From the NCBI RefSeq assembly GCF_016834655.1, contig NZ_JAENHP010000001.1, positions 558,001 to 622,000 on the forward strand: a stretch of DNA of 64,000 bases, given 5' to 3'. Position numbers and translations under genes: made by a program. This stretch comes from Paractinoplanes ovalisporus. GTDB taxonomy: Bacteria > Actinomycetota > Actinomycetes > Mycobacteriales > Micromonosporaceae. The notes beneath the pieces were generated by a model. That model made no database searches, was not told where the DNA came from, and worked only from the letters and a program-made list of their open reading frames with translations. Shown here in pieces: positions 33,739-43,050 of this stretch. How positions within the stretch are numbered: position 1 is the first letter of the stretch; every line of letters starts with the position of its first letter.

Positions 33739-34389
33739 ATGCAGACTTTTCTGGTCGACAATTCCGTTCGCGGCACACTGTGGGGAGACGGGCCGCTCGT
33801 GCTCGTCGCCCACGGCGGTGGCCAGCATCGAAGTGCGCCGGCGGTGACCGGGCGAGCCGCAATGCTCGTCGAGGCCGGCTTCCGGGTGGCCGCGCTCGAC
33901 GCACCCGGCCACGGGGAGCGTCGCGGCGGGCCCGGATCACCGGTGCCGGGGCCGCCCGAACGGGTCGCCGAGCGCAACGCCGAGGTGGCGGCGCGGGCGG
34001 TTCCCGAATGGCGCGCCGCCATCGACCTCCTCGCGCCGGACGGTCCGGTCGGGTTCTGGGGTGTGTCGCTGGGCGGGGCGACCGGCCTCGCCCTGATGGC
34101 GGCCGAACCGCGCATCACCGCCGGAGCGGTCGGCCTGGCCACCATCGACGACGAGCGGGCGCGCACGATCGTGGCGCCGATCGAGTTCACGCTGCAGTGG
34201 GACGACGAGTTCATCCCGCGCGAGGCCGGCCTGGCCACGTACGACGCTCTCGGCTCCGAGGAGAAGTCGCTGCACGTCAACCCGGGCGGGCACACCGGCC
34301 TGCCCCGGTTCGAGGCGGCGAGCGCGATCCGCTTCTTCCAGCGGCACCTCCACCCGGCCGCCGCACCCGTGGCCGGCTATCGATCATGA
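33739..34389 (+). CDS. Alpha/beta hydrolase
   Basis: A 216-residue alpha/beta hydrolase. The oxyanion strand is LVLVAHGGGQHRS, the nucleophile elbow GVSLGG, and the late His is in NPGGHTGLPR. LDAPGHGERRGG follows the second strand, as in esterase/DLH-like proteins. There is no signal peptide. SD GGAAGGG precedes ATG 33739. The substrate is unknown. The gene is followed seven bases later by the DUF998 gene, probably on the same transcript. Confidence 0.87.
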   Translation: MQTFLVDNSVRGTLWGDGPLVLVAHGGGQHRSAPAVTGRAAMLVEAGFRVAALDAPGHGERRGGPGSPVPGPPERVAERNAEVAARAVPEWRAAIDLLAPDGPVGFWGVSLGGATGLALMAAEPRITAGAVGLATIDDERARTIVAPIEFTLQWDDEFIPREAGLATYDALGSEEKSLHVNPGGHTGLPRFEAASAIRFFQRHLHPAAAPVAGYRS

Positions 34390-34396
34390 TGGGGGC

Positions 34397-35002
34397 ATGA
34401 CCAGGGGCGCGGGGATCGGTGGGGCGGCGGCCGTGGTGACGGGGGCCGTGGTGATGCTGGTGGCTCTGGTGGCGCCCGACGGCAGCTGGTGGGACGGGTA
34501 CGTCAGTGAGGCGGGGACGGCCGGGCAGCCGTACGCGATCCCGTACCGCTTCGGTCTGGTCCTGCTCGCAGCGGGTGTGGCGCTGATCGGGCAGGCGCTC
34601 CGGGAACTACGGCTCGCTTCGACGGCGATGGTCGTGGCGGCGGGGCTGGCGGCGACCTCGGGGCTGGTGGCCTGCACCGACCGGTGCCCGTTGCCGCCGT
34701 ACGAGCCGACCACGTTCGCCGATGTGGTGCATGCGGCGGCCAGTGTGCTGGGCATGCTCGTGCTGGCCGGGGCGATGGCGTTGGTGTGGCTCTCCGACCT
34801 GCGTACGGCCGTCACCCGCCTGGCCGGAGTCGCGGTGGCCGTGACCGTTCCGCTCGGCGCGGTTCTGGGGCTGCTGATGCTGTTCGTGGGACGCAGCGAC
34901 TTCGGGGCGCTGGTCGAGCGGGCCGTGCTGTTCGTCGCCGTCTGCTGGCTGACCGGAACCGGCCTGCTGATGGGGATCAGGCGACCCGCATTCGTTCGCT
35001 GA
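34397..35002 (+). CDS. DUF998 family membrane protein
   Basis: A 201-residue protein with six predicted membrane helices. The first loop DGSWWDGYVSEAGTAG and a conserved SDLRTAV-type segment are typical of DUF998. Function unknown. SD GATGGGGG precedes ATG 34397. Its final 27 bases are nearly repeated, same orientation, 77 bases on at the end of the convergent regulator gene. Confidence 0.85.
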   Translation: MTRGAGIGGAAAVVTGAVVMLVALVAPDGSWWDGYVSEAGTAGQPYAIPYRFGLVLLAAGVALIGQALRELRLASTAMVVAAGLAATSGLVACTDRCPLPPYEPTTFADVVHAAASVLGMLVLAGAMALVWLSDLRTAVTRLAGVAVAVTVPLGAVLGLLMLFVGRSDFGALVERAVLFVAVCWLTGTGLLMGIRRPAFVR

Positions 35003-35080
35003 AGCCGCGGGCCGGCTTGGGTGAGGCAACCGGCATACGCATGATGACGAACGTCAGGCGACCTGCATCCGCTCGCTGAG
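34977..35080. repeat. Direct repeat linking the 3' ends of two convergent genes
   Basis: TCAGGCGACCCGCATTCG (34977) and TCAGGCGACCTGCATCCG (35054), each followed by a YTCGCTGARG tail (about 27 bp, four differences). The second copy is the end of the minus-strand XRE gene (ERMQVA and stop). The first copy reads ERMRVA and stop on the minus strand but lies in the DUF998 gene end. Confidence 0.7.
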
Positions 35081-36250
35081 GGCTCGCAGCTCGGCGCCGC
35101 CGGACCGCAGGCGGGATCGGCCGAGCAACGTGTGCACGGCATCCCGCACCTCGGCCGACCGGTGCACGTGCTGCGGCGCGATCCGTTCGGCGTTGAGCAG
35201 CAGCCGCACCGCCTCCCGGTCGTGCCCGGAGAGCTGAGTCAGGGCGCGCGCCGTGTCGGCGTACAGGAAAACCTGCCGGAGGCCGACCGGCAGCGCGCCC
35301 GGACTGGTGCGTCGCGCGATCTGCACCGCATGGCCGGGGTCGCCGTCCTCGACCTCGATGCTGATCCGCCAGATGTCGACGTTGGTGGGGCCGAAGAACA
35401 GGCCCAGCGTCTTCGTCTCGCCGGTGCGGGCGGCCAGCACCGCGGCCCCGGACGACCACGCGCGGCTCTCGTCCAGACGGCCCGCACCCTGGCTGGCCAG
35501 CGCACACATCAGGTGCAGGGCGCCCAGCACCTCGGCCCCACCGGTGCGGGCGACGTGCCGGCCCAGGTCGTCGGCGGCCCGCTCGGCCAGCGTCAAGGCC
35601 CGCTGGTTCGAGCCGGCGACCGAGGCGGCACTGGCCCGCGTGTACGCCGCGAACCCCCGCAACACCGGATCGGCGGCGGCATCGGCCGCTTCCTGGCAGC
35701 GCTCGGCGGCCACCCAGGCATCGGCGGGCAGACCGAGGTTGCGCAGGGACGAGGAGGCCACGTGGGCGGCGACGCAGAGCAGCCGCAGCGCGCGCCCGGA
35801 TTCCGGCCCGGCGGTCTCGGCGTGCAGGTCGCGCAGCAGCTCACACAGCAGCCGGGTCGCGCCCGCATAGTCGCAGGCCTGCAGCAGCGACTCGGCGAGG
35901 TCGACGGTGCGGGCGAGATCGTCCAGCGGCGGCGCCACCCGGTCGGCGGGTTCGCTGAGGTCGATGTCGATCAGCGCCTGCCGGAGGGCCTCGACGCCGG
36001 CGAGGGCCTGACGGTCGGCGGCCGGCACGGGTGCGCCCGCGAGTTCCGACGGCGAGCATTCCAGGGCCTCGGCGATGGCCCCGAGCGTGAACCGGTTGTC
36101 GGCCGCCTGCAGCCCCCGTTCGATCCGGCTCCAGGTGGCGTGCGAGATCCCGGCCCGGCTCGCCGCGAACCGGACGCTCCAGCCCCGCGTCAGCCGGCGC
36201 GCCCGGATCCGGGCGCCGACCGGGGAGCCGGCGCTGCTGCGTAGCGTCAT
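35054..36250 (-). CDS. XRE-family regulator with TPR-like C-terminal region
   Basis: A 398-residue protein. The HTH_31/XRE domain covers residues about 12-70 (GARIRARRLTRGWSVRFAAS, ATWSRIERGLQAADN). The rest is an alpha-helical repeat region like the TPR-type sensors of actinobacterial XRE regulators. ATG 36250 overlaps the stop of the diguanylate cyclase gene (ATGA), so the two are co-expressed and it may sit downstream of c-di-GMP signalling. No ligand pocket can be identified. Confidence 0.88.
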   Translation of the reverse strand: MTLRSSAGSPVGARIRARRLTRGWSVRFAASRAGISHATWSRIERGLQAADNRFTLGAIAEALECSPSELAGAPVPAADRQALAGVEALRQALIDIDLSEPADRVAPPLDDLARTVDLAESLLQACDYAGATRLLCELLRDLHAETAGPESGRALRLLCVAAHVASSSLRNLGLPADAWVAAERCQEAADAAADPVLRGFAAYTRASAASVAGSNQRALTLAERAADDLGRHVARTGGAEVLGALHLMCALASQGAGRLDESRAWSSGAAVLAARTGETKTLGLFFGPTNVDIWRISIEVEDGDPGHAVQIARRTSPGALPVGLRQVFLYADTARALTQLSGHDREAVRLLLNAERIAPQHVHRSAEVRDAVHTLLGRSRLRSGGAELRALSERMQVA

Positions 36251-37896
36251 GAAACAGACGGTAGTCCGGCTCGCTCGGCGGGTGGTACATGCGTGTACCG
36301 CCTGGTTTCGTACCTGTTCTTCCCGGCCGACTTCGCCGCGTACATGGCCTCGTCGGCGGCCTGGACGAGCGCCTCGGCGTGGGCCGGGACGCCGGGTTCC
36401 TGCACCGCGACGCCGACGCTGCAACTGACCGTGACCGGCTGTCCCTCCAGGTCGAACGGGGTGCGCAGGCTCCGGACGATCCGTTCCGCTATGGCCTCGG
36501 TGTCCTCGGCGCCGGACAGCCCTTCGGCCAGGATCGCGAACTCGTCGCCGCCGAGCCGCGCCACGATGTCACTCGACCGGGCGCACAGTTCCAGCCGCCG
36601 CGCCGACTCGATCAGCAACAGGTCGCCGGCGCTGTGGCCGAGCCCGTCGTTGACCGCCTTGAACCCGTCGAGGTCGATGAAGAACACGGCCAGGGCTTCC
36701 CCCGTACGGGATTGGGCCCGCAGACCATGCGCGAGACGCTCGTTGAACAGGGCCCGGTTGGCCAGCCCGGTCAGCGTGTCGTGCAACGCCAGGTGGCGGA
36801 GCTGGTCCTCGCTCTCGCGCAGCCGGGCCTCGACCGCCTTGCGCTGCTCGATGTCGCTGCGCAGGGCCGAGGTGGCCAGGTCGACCCGTTTGAGGGCGCG
36901 CCGCCGCGAGTCGGCCAGCCCGCCGGCCAGGAACGTGACGAACAACCCGATCGCCAGCGTGGCGCCGGGCAGGCGGCGGTCGGTGTCGCTGAGCAGGCGG
37001 TCGGTCGGCTGCACGTAGATCTGCCAGTCCCGCTCGCCGACCCGCACGGTCCGCACACGGCGCAGCCCGGGGTCGCGCAGCGAGGCGGCGGGCGCGGTGG
37101 TCGAGGCGACAGCGGTGGCGGCGGTCCCGTCCAGGTCGCTCAGCGTCACCTTGACCAGCTCACCGGCGTACGCCTGCAGGGTCTCCTCGACGAAGTCGTG
37201 CCCGCGCATCGAAAGCACCATCCAGCCCATGAACTCGCCCGACGAGGCCCCGGTGACGCCGACGGCCCGGAAGACCGGGGCGGCCAGCAGGAACGACCGC
37301 TGCTGCCGGCCCGAGGGGAGCTTGCGGTCCTTGAGGAGCACGTACGGGTGGCTGGCCGTGATCGAACCGCTGGCCCGCGCGAAGAGCAGCGCCGCCGACG
37401 GCTCCTCGGCCGCGCTGAGGTCGCGCCCGACGTCCGGTGTCACGGTGTCGAGGGCCCGGCTGAAGATGAGGTAGTAGTGCTGGTCCGCGCTCCCGGCGGT
37501 GCGCAGGCGCAGGTGGCTCGCGCCGCGCTCCCGCCAGTACTTCTGCGTCTCTGCCGCCTCGCCGGCTTGGGACTGCACGACGAAGCTGACCGCGCTCGCG
37601 CCGGGCAGCCGCTCCCGGTTGAGCCGCGAGGTCATCACCTCGAAGTCCTCCGAGGTGAACGTGCTCTGCGCGGCCGCGGCGGCGCTGAGGTCGGCCAGGG
37701 TCTCGGTGTAGCGGGAGGCCTCGTTGGCGACCGCCCGCTGGATGGCGTCGGCGTTGTGGTCCATCAGCAGGCCCGCGTGACGCTGCTGCACCTCGCTCAC
37801 CTCGAGCATCGCCAGCCACGAGGCGGCCGACCCACCGGCCACGAGCGCCAGCACCAGCACGAAGCCGATCCATCGGCGGCGGCCGGTAGGCATCAT
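36247..37896 (-). CDS. CHASE-GGDEF diguanylate cyclase
   Basis: A 549-residue membrane sensor. A first helix lies at about 9-30; an extracytoplasmic CHASE domain at about 45-245 (GASAVSFVVQ, YYLIFSRALD); a second helix near 315-335; a short coiled coil; then GGDEF at 370-530. The active-site GGDEF is intact (449-453), and the RxxD inhibitory site (RSSD, 440-443) sits five residues upstream, so feedback inhibition by c-di-GMP is expected. CHASE domains sense small extracellular ligands. Its stop overlaps the XRE regulator start. Confidence 0.94.
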   Translation of the reverse strand: MMPTGRRRWIGFVLVLALVAGGSAASWLAMLEVSEVQQRHAGLLMDHNADAIQRAVANEASRYTETLADLSAAAAAQSTFTSEDFEVMTSRLNRERLPGASAVSFVVQSQAGEAAETQKYWRERGASHLRLRTAGSADQHYYLIFSRALDTVTPDVGRDLSAAEEPSAALLFARASGSITASHPYVLLKDRKLPSGRQQRSFLLAAPVFRAVGVTGASSGEFMGWMVLSMRGHDFVEETLQAYAGELVKVTLSDLDGTAATAVASTTAPAASLRDPGLRRVRTVRVGERDWQIYVQPTDRLLSDTDRRLPGATLAIGLFVTFLAGGLADSRRRALKRVDLATSALRSDIEQRKAVEARLRESEDQLRHLALHDTLTGLANRALFNERLAHGLRAQSRTGEALAVFFIDLDGFKAVNDGLGHSAGDLLLIESARRLELCARSSDIVARLGGDEFAILAEGLSGAEDTEAIAERIVRSLRTPFDLEGQPVTVSCSVGVAVQEPGVPAHAEALVQAADEAMYAAKSAGKNRYETRRYTHVPPAERAGLPSVS

Positions 37897-38347
37897 GCTC
37901 GGGTCCCTCAGGTTGGGCGACGGGCGTCCTCTCCTTATCGACCGCTTTCGCCCCGGTGTGAGGGTTGGCCCTCTACCGGCTCAGCGTGATCGCCGCCGTT
38001 CGCCCTCACGAGCCACTTCAGGTCGGCCGGCCCCGCAACGGCCCGCACCAGAGCCTCCGCGCCGCTCGATCCCATCGCGAACCTGGTCACGACCGCACCC
38101 GCAGCGCGCACGCACGACCGCCACGACTCCAGCGCGCGCCACACCACCCGAGCACGGGACCAACCGCCGCGCCCACCCACGACCGCCACGACCCCTCGCG
38201 CGCCACACCACCCGAGCGCGGGACCAACCGCCGCGCCCACCCACGACCGCCACGACCCCTCGCGCGCCACACCACCCGAGCGCGAGACCAGCCGCAGCAC
38301 GCAAGACCGCCGCGACCCCAGCTCGGGGCGCGGCGGCGCGAGTGGGC
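37897..38347. repeat. Intergenic region with 64-bp tandem repeat
   Basis: Two near-identical 64-bp units start with CCGCCGCGCCCACCCACGAC at 38164 and 38228. A diverged partial copy (about 38113-38163) precedes them. Sixty-four is not a multiple of three, so no protein repeat is encoded. The remaining ~210 bases upstream of the CHASE-GGDEF start show no other element. Confidence 0.85.
38307..38336 (-). terminator. Hairpin downstream of the hydrolase gene
   Basis: On the minus strand CCGCCGCG plus CCCC pairs with GGGG and CGCGGCGG around a five-base loop with one unpaired base, 12 bases after the stop at 38348. There is no U-tract. Confidence 0.5.
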
Positions 38348-39421
38348 TTATGCGGTCGTGGTGGGGGCGGCCAGCTGGTCGGCCATCCAGTCGGCGATCA
38401 TCGGGCGGGCCTTGGAGGGCAGGTTGGAGACCCCGTGGTTGCCGGTGGGGAAGTTGACGAACGTGCCCTTCGGGGTCTCGTCGGCCTGGCGCTGGGTCTG
38501 CTGCCACGGGATCAGGCGGTCGAGCTTGCCGGTGATGTAGAGCGCGGGAACGCTGATCTGCCGGCACACCCCGGTCAGGTCGAGGGTCAGGGCGATGCGG
38601 CGGCCCTCCTCCTCGTCGCGCGCGCCGGACTTCACGGTGAACGTCTGACGGGTCATCGGCGGCAGGTCGTCCCACATGTCCCCGAACCGGAACGGACCGC
38701 TGATGCCCGCCACCGCGGCGACCCGGGGCTCGTGGGCGACGGCCCGGGGCGCGTAGTAGCCGCCCAGGCTCACGCCGGCCACCCCGATGCGGTCGTGGTC
38801 GAGGTCGGTGCGCGCGGCCAGCAGGTCGAGCAGCGGCGTCAGGGCGACCTCGTAGTCGGGGCGGATCGGCAGCACCAGCCCGGTCTCGCCCTGGCCGGGC
38901 CCGTCGAGCGAGACCGTGGCCAGGCCACGGTCGAGGAACGACTGCTCGAAGTAGAAGAACTCCTCCTTGGTCGAGTCAAGCCCCGGGATCACCACCACGT
39001 AGGGCGGACGCTCGGCACCCGGAGGCCGCCGCAGGTTGGCGAAGGCCCGCCCCTCGCCCAGCGGAACCTCCAGCCGCTCGGCGCTCGGGTCGAGCCGGGC
39101 CAACGCGGTGATCGTCTCCTGGACCGACCGATGGGTGGCCTCGGCGGCCAGGTCGAGGTCGACCATCCAGACGAACTTGCCGAAGTGCCGGTTCACCGAG
39201 GCCCGCCGCCACGCCTGACCGGCCGTGAGCGTGTGACCCGTGGCGTCGGCCTCGCGGGCGAATTCGGCCTGCTCGTCGGCGGTCCGGTTCCACTGCGGCA
39301 GCCAGTCGTCCCAGCTGTCGGTGCGGGCGACCGTCGCCATCAGGTCGTTGTAGTCGACGCCGTTCTGGATGAGGCGCGGCCCCCAGTGGGCGAGGGCGGT
39401 TTCGATAGCGGAGTCGGGCAC
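38348..39421 (-). CDS. Alpha/beta hydrolase of the 2,6-dihydroxypseudooxynicotine hydrolase/FrsA-like group
   Basis: A 357-residue protein. A helical N-terminal part (about 120 residues) precedes the hydrolase domain: VVVIPGLDSTKEEFFYFEQS, LDGPGQGETG, GVSLGGYYAPRAVA (nucleophile Ser), then LIPWQQ and NFPTGNHGVSN (His). The helical cap plus GLDSTKEE resembles C-C bond hydrolases such as 2,6-dihydroxypseudooxynicotine hydrolase. GTG start with SD GGAGG. It follows the E2 gene by 11 bases in the same operon, suggesting it makes a 2-oxoacid or acyl fragment for E1-E2. Confidence 0.82.
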   Translation of the reverse strand: MPDSAIETALAHWGPRLIQNGVDYNDLMATVARTDSWDDWLPQWNRTADEQAEFAREADATGHTLTAGQAWRRASVNRHFGKFVWMVDLDLAAEATHRSVQETITALARLDPSAERLEVPLGEGRAFANLRRPPGAERPPYVVVIPGLDSTKEEFFYFEQSFLDRGLATVSLDGPGQGETGLVLPIRPDYEVALTPLLDLLAARTDLDHDRIGVAGVSLGGYYAPRAVAHEPRVAAVAGISGPFRFGDMWDDLPPMTRQTFTVKSGARDEEEGRRIALTLDLTGVCRQISVPALYITGKLDRLIPWQQTQRQADETPKGTFVNFPTGNHGVSNLPSKARPMIADWMADQLAAPTTTA

Positions 39422-39432
39422 GGGAACCTCCG

Positions 39433-40740
39433 TCAGACCAGGATGCGGACCGGGGCCTCGAGCAGCCCGAGGAAATGGGCCATCCAGCGAGCGGCGAGAG
39501 CGCCGTCGACCGGACGGTGATCGACAGAGAGCGTCACCCGCAGAACGGTGGCGACGCCGAGTTGCCCGTCAACCGCCACGGCTTCGGGCCGGGCCGCGCC
39601 CACGGCCAGGATCGCCGCTTGAGGCGGGTTGATCACGGCGCTGAACTCCTCGGTGCCGAAGACGCCGAGGTTGGTGACGGTGAGCGTCCCGCCCTCCAGT
39701 TCGTCCTGCCGCAGTTTCCCGTCGCGGGCGCGCCCGACCAGGTCGGCGCTCACGCTCGCGAGAGCCGACACGGTCAGCCGCTGAGCCCCCCGGACAACCG
39801 GCGTGACCAGCCCGTTCTCCGTGGCGACGGCAACCGAGACGTCAACATCGTGGAACCGCCGGACCGCGCTCTCGGTCCACACGGCGTTCATCTCAGGAAT
39901 CGCCGCATGCGTCCGCGCCGCCGCCGCGACCACCAGATCGTTCACCGAGATCTTGACCCCGGCGTTCGCGTTCAGCTCGGCCCGCAACGCCAGCAGCGCA
40001 TCAACCCGGGCACTCCCCCGGATCGTGAACACCGGCGTCTCGCGCGCCGCCTGGGCCAGCCGGGTAGCGATGGCCCGCCGCATCCGCGTGTGCGGAACCT
40101 CGTCATACCCCGCCCCCGCCACAACCGCCCCAGCCCCCGCGCCCGCAGGTGAGATGACGTCAGCGCCCGCGACAGTGCTCGCGGCGGCGGGCTCGGTGCT
40201 CCCGGCGGCCTCGCGGGCGGCCACCGCCCGGCGGACGTCGTCGCGGACGATGCGCCCGTTCGGTCCTGTCCCTCGCAGATCTTCGACGCGGAAACCGTTG
40301 TCCCGGGCGAGCCGGCGCGCGAGCGGGCTCGCGAAAATCCGCTGCCCCGCAACGTTTCCGGCCTCGGCCGCATCGAGTTGCGCGGCGGGCTCGGCGTCCT
40401 GCGTCACCTCGCGGGCGCCGGCCGGGGTCGGCTCGTCGGCCGTCGGGGGCGACCCGCCGACGAGCCGCTGGACCAGCGCGTCGACATCGTCGATGACCTC
40501 GCCCGGTGCGGCCAGCACGGCCATCGGCGTGCCCACCGAGACCGCCTTGCCGGGCTCGATCAGAAAGCGGACCAGCACGCCGTCACTCTCGGCGGGCACG
40601 TCGACGACGGCCTTGTCGGTCTCGACCGTGGCGATCGGATCACCCGCTGCGAACGCCGTGTTCTCGGCGACGGGCCACTCGTTGAGCACCGCCTCGATCA
40701 TGTTGGCGGAGATCTCGGGCATCCTCAGCAGGCTCGCCAT
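39433..40740 (-). CDS. 2-oxoacid dehydrogenase E2 (dihydrolipoyl acyltransferase)
   Basis: A 435-residue E2. The lipoyl domain has the modified Lys43 in VETDKAVVDVPA. A peripheral-subunit-binding domain lies at about 140-175 (FASPLARRLARDNGFRVEDL). An Ala/Pro-rich linker follows, then the catalytic domain with DHRPVDG near the C-terminus and the N-terminal RRAIATRLAQA signature. ATG 40740 lies one base after the E1 stop. No E3 (lipoamide dehydrogenase) gene is in the cluster, so E3 must be shared. Confidence 0.94.
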   Translation of the reverse strand: MASLLRMPEISANMIEAVLNEWPVAENTAFAAGDPIATVETDKAVVDVPAESDGVLVRFLIEPGKAVSVGTPMAVLAAPGEVIDDVDALVQRLVGGSPPTADEPTPAGAREVTQDAEPAAQLDAAEAGNVAGQRIFASPLARRLARDNGFRVEDLRGTGPNGRIVRDDVRRAVAAREAAGSTEPAAASTVAGADVISPAGAGAGAVVAGAGYDEVPHTRMRRAIATRLAQAARETPVFTIRGSARVDALLALRAELNANAGVKISVNDLVVAAAARTHAAIPEMNAVWTESAVRRFHDVDVSVAVATENGLVTPVVRGAQRLTVSALASVSADLVGRARDGKLRQDELEGGTLTVTNLGVFGTEEFSAVINPPQAAILAVGAARPEAVAVDGQLGVATVLRVTLSVDHRPVDGALAARWMAHFLGLLEAPVRILV

Positions 40741-40741
40741 C

Positions 40742-42925
40742 TCACGCCTCCCCACCGATCTCGCCCGAAACCCGCCGCAACGCCTCGGCCACCTCTTCGC
40801 GCCGCGCATAGGCGGCCCGTTCCAGCACCTTGCTGATGCTCGGCGACGCCTCCCCGCCGGTGACCCGTTCGATCGGCGCGTCGAGCCAGTCGAAGAACCG
40901 CCTCTGGATCTCGTCGGAGAGCCATCCCCCGTACGAGGTCCCGACCGGCCCCTGCTCGACGACGAGCACCCGGTTGGTCTTGCGGATGCTGGCGCCGAGC
41001 GTCTCCCAGTCGAGGCTCGCCCGGTCGAGCCAGCGCAGGTCGATCACCTCGGCGTCCACTCCGGACTCGTCCACGGCGGCCAGCGCCTCCGCGACCATCG
41101 ACAGATAGGCCACCACGGTCACCGTCTCGCCGCTGCGGCGCACCGCGGCCCGCCCGACCGGCAGGTGGTAGTCGAAGTCGTCAACCGGGCCGGGGCCGGT
41201 GCTGTTGTAGAGATCGACGTGTTCGATCACGACCACCGGGTCTTCACAGCGCAGCGCCGCGTTCATCAGACCCACGTAGTCGTACGGGTCGGAGGGCGCG
41301 ACGATCCGCCACCCGGGCGCCGTGGCGAACACGCCCGCGGGATCCATCGAGTGCTGTGAGCCGTACCCGGATCCGGTCGCGACCTTGCTGCGCAGCACCA
41401 GAGGCACCGGGCCGTCACCGCCGAACATGTGCCGCGCCTTGCCGACCTGGTTGAAGAGCTGGTCGGCGGCGACCCACATGAAGTCGGCGTACATGAACTC
41501 GACCACCGGCCGGAACCGGCCGTCGAGCGCGATGCCGCCGGCCAGGCCGGTGAACGCGTTCTCGCTGATGGGAGTGCCGAGAATGCGGTCGGGGAAGGCG
41601 GCCTTGAGCCCCTTGGTGGCGCCGTTGGTGCCGCCGTTGAGGCGGTGCACATCTTCGCCCATGACCACGATGCGGTCGTCTTCGGTCATGCGACGGCGCA
41701 TCACCTCGGCGACCGCGTCGATGAACTTGACCTCGTGGACGGCGATGTCGCCACCGGCCAGTCGGGCGCCGTCGAACTCGCTGAGGTCGCCGCGCACGCC
41801 GACGTCGACGAAGGCGGGATCGGGCCACTCGGCGGGACGGATCTGCCGCTCCCCCGGTTTGCCGCCGGGCTTCGGTTCGAGCAGCACGTCACCGGCCGCG
41901 CTCATGGCCGCCTTGGCCGCCGACGCGGCCGCTTCCCGGGACTCGGCGGTCAGCAGGCCGCGCCGGATCATGTGGGAGGCGACGAGCTCGATCGGGTCAC
42001 GGGCGCGCCATTCCGCCTCTTCCTCCTTGGTGCGATAACGGAAGGCGCTGCCCGGGAACGGGCCGTTCTGGTGGAAGTAGCGATAAGTGTCGGCCTCGAC
42101 GAGCGTCGGGCCGCGGCCCTCGCGCATGTGGGCGGCGGCGTCGCGCATCGCCAGGTGGACGGCGAGCGGGTCTTGACCGTCGACGCGCCAGCTCGCGATG
42201 CCGAACCCCGGCCCGCGGGCCGACAGGCGGGGCTCGCCGGTGGCCTCGGCGACGCTGGTCGAAACGGCGTACTGGTTGTTCTCGACGAAGAAGCAGACCG
42301 GCAGTCGCCAGGCGGCGGCCAGGTTGAATGTCTCGAGCGTGGAGCCGATGTTGGCGGCGCCGTCGCCGAAATACGTCACCGCGACGGCGTCGGTGCCGGC
42401 CTGGCGACCGGCCCAGGCGAAGCCTGCCGCGAGCGGAACTCCACCGCCGACGATGGCGTTCGTACCCATCGCCCCGGCCTCTTTCCACTGCAAGTGCATC
42501 GAGCCACCACGGCCGTGGCTGTAACCCCGGGCGAGCCCGCAGATCTCGGCGAGGGTGCGGAGCAGCACCGTACGGATCTCGTCGGGCAGCTCGGCGGTGA
42601 GGTCGAAGCCCTTGGGCGCCACGTGCTGCAGCGCCTTGGCCAGGAACTGGTGGTGGCCACGGTGGGAGCCGTTGACCTCGTCGCCCGGGGCGAGGGCGAG
42701 GACCGACCCGACGGCGCCTCCCTCCTGCCCGATGCTGGAGTGGGCCGGCCCGTGCACGAGGCCCGCCGAGGCGAGCTCGAGCACGTATTCCTCGAACGCA
42801 CGCACGAGCACCAGCTGGTGGAACATCGCGGCGAGCAGGGCAGGGTCGGCCGCGTCCCAGTCGGCGTCGGTGGTGACCAGTTCGGTCCACGGGGCGTCGG
42901 GGTGCAGCGGGTGGAGTTCCGGCAT
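40742..42925 (-). CDS. 2-oxoacid dehydrogenase E1, alpha-beta fusion
   Basis: A 727-residue fusion. The alpha part (1 to about 340) carries the ThDP motif GDGAANIGSTLE (187 on) ending in VENN (214-217), with the phosphorylation-loop-like YSHGRGGSMH. The beta part (about 390-727) has VVMGEDVHRLNGG and FMYADFMWVAADQ. ATG 42925 has AAGGAGG eight bases upstream. Fused E1 occurs in acetoin-type and branched-chain-type complexes; the substrate is not obvious. The operon is divergent from the VOC/GntR/Mo genes across an ATTGGATCCAAT operator. Confidence 0.93.
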   Translation of the reverse strand: MPELHPLHPDAPWTELVTTDADWDAADPALLAAMFHQLVLVRAFEEYVLELASAGLVHGPAHSSIGQEGGAVGSVLALAPGDEVNGSHRGHHQFLAKALQHVAPKGFDLTAELPDEIRTVLLRTLAEICGLARGYSHGRGGSMHLQWKEAGAMGTNAIVGGGVPLAAGFAWAGRQAGTDAVAVTYFGDGAANIGSTLETFNLAAAWRLPVCFFVENNQYAVSTSVAEATGEPRLSARGPGFGIASWRVDGQDPLAVHLAMRDAAAHMREGRGPTLVEADTYRYFHQNGPFPGSAFRYRTKEEEAEWRARDPIELVASHMIRRGLLTAESREAAASAAKAAMSAAGDVLLEPKPGGKPGERQIRPAEWPDPAFVDVGVRGDLSEFDGARLAGGDIAVHEVKFIDAVAEVMRRRMTEDDRIVVMGEDVHRLNGGTNGATKGLKAAFPDRILGTPISENAFTGLAGGIALDGRFRPVVEFMYADFMWVAADQLFNQVGKARHMFGGDGPVPLVLRSKVATGSGYGSQHSMDPAGVFATAPGWRIVAPSDPYDYVGLMNAALRCEDPVVVIEHVDLYNSTGPGPVDDFDYHLPVGRAAVRRSGETVTVVAYLSMVAEALAAVDESGVDAEVIDLRWLDRASLDWETLGASIRKTNRVLVVEQGPVGTSYGGWLSDEIQRRFFDWLDAPIERVTGGEASPSISKVLERAAYARREEVAEALRRVSGEIGGEA

Positions 42926-42961
42926 CGGGGGCCTCCTTCGTTCCCGCTCAGGCTGCCATGC

Positions 42962-43036
42962 ATTGGATCCAATTTCCACCCCTGATCCGGACTTTCCTCA
43001 GCGGCTGCGGGAGCGGTACGGTCGATTGGATCCAAC
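42962..43036. promoter_or_regulatory. Two GntR-type operators in the divergent promoter
   Basis: ATTGGATCCAAT (42962-42973, perfect palindrome) and ATTGGATCCAAC (43025-43036) are 63 bp centre to centre. The second ends next to the SD AGGAGG of the VOC gene; the first lies 37 bases before the E1 start. A GntR gene of the FadR/VanR type lies in the right-hand operon. A site next to each start suggests joint control of both operons. Confidence 0.75.
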
Positions 43037-43050
43037 AGGAGGTGCCGACC

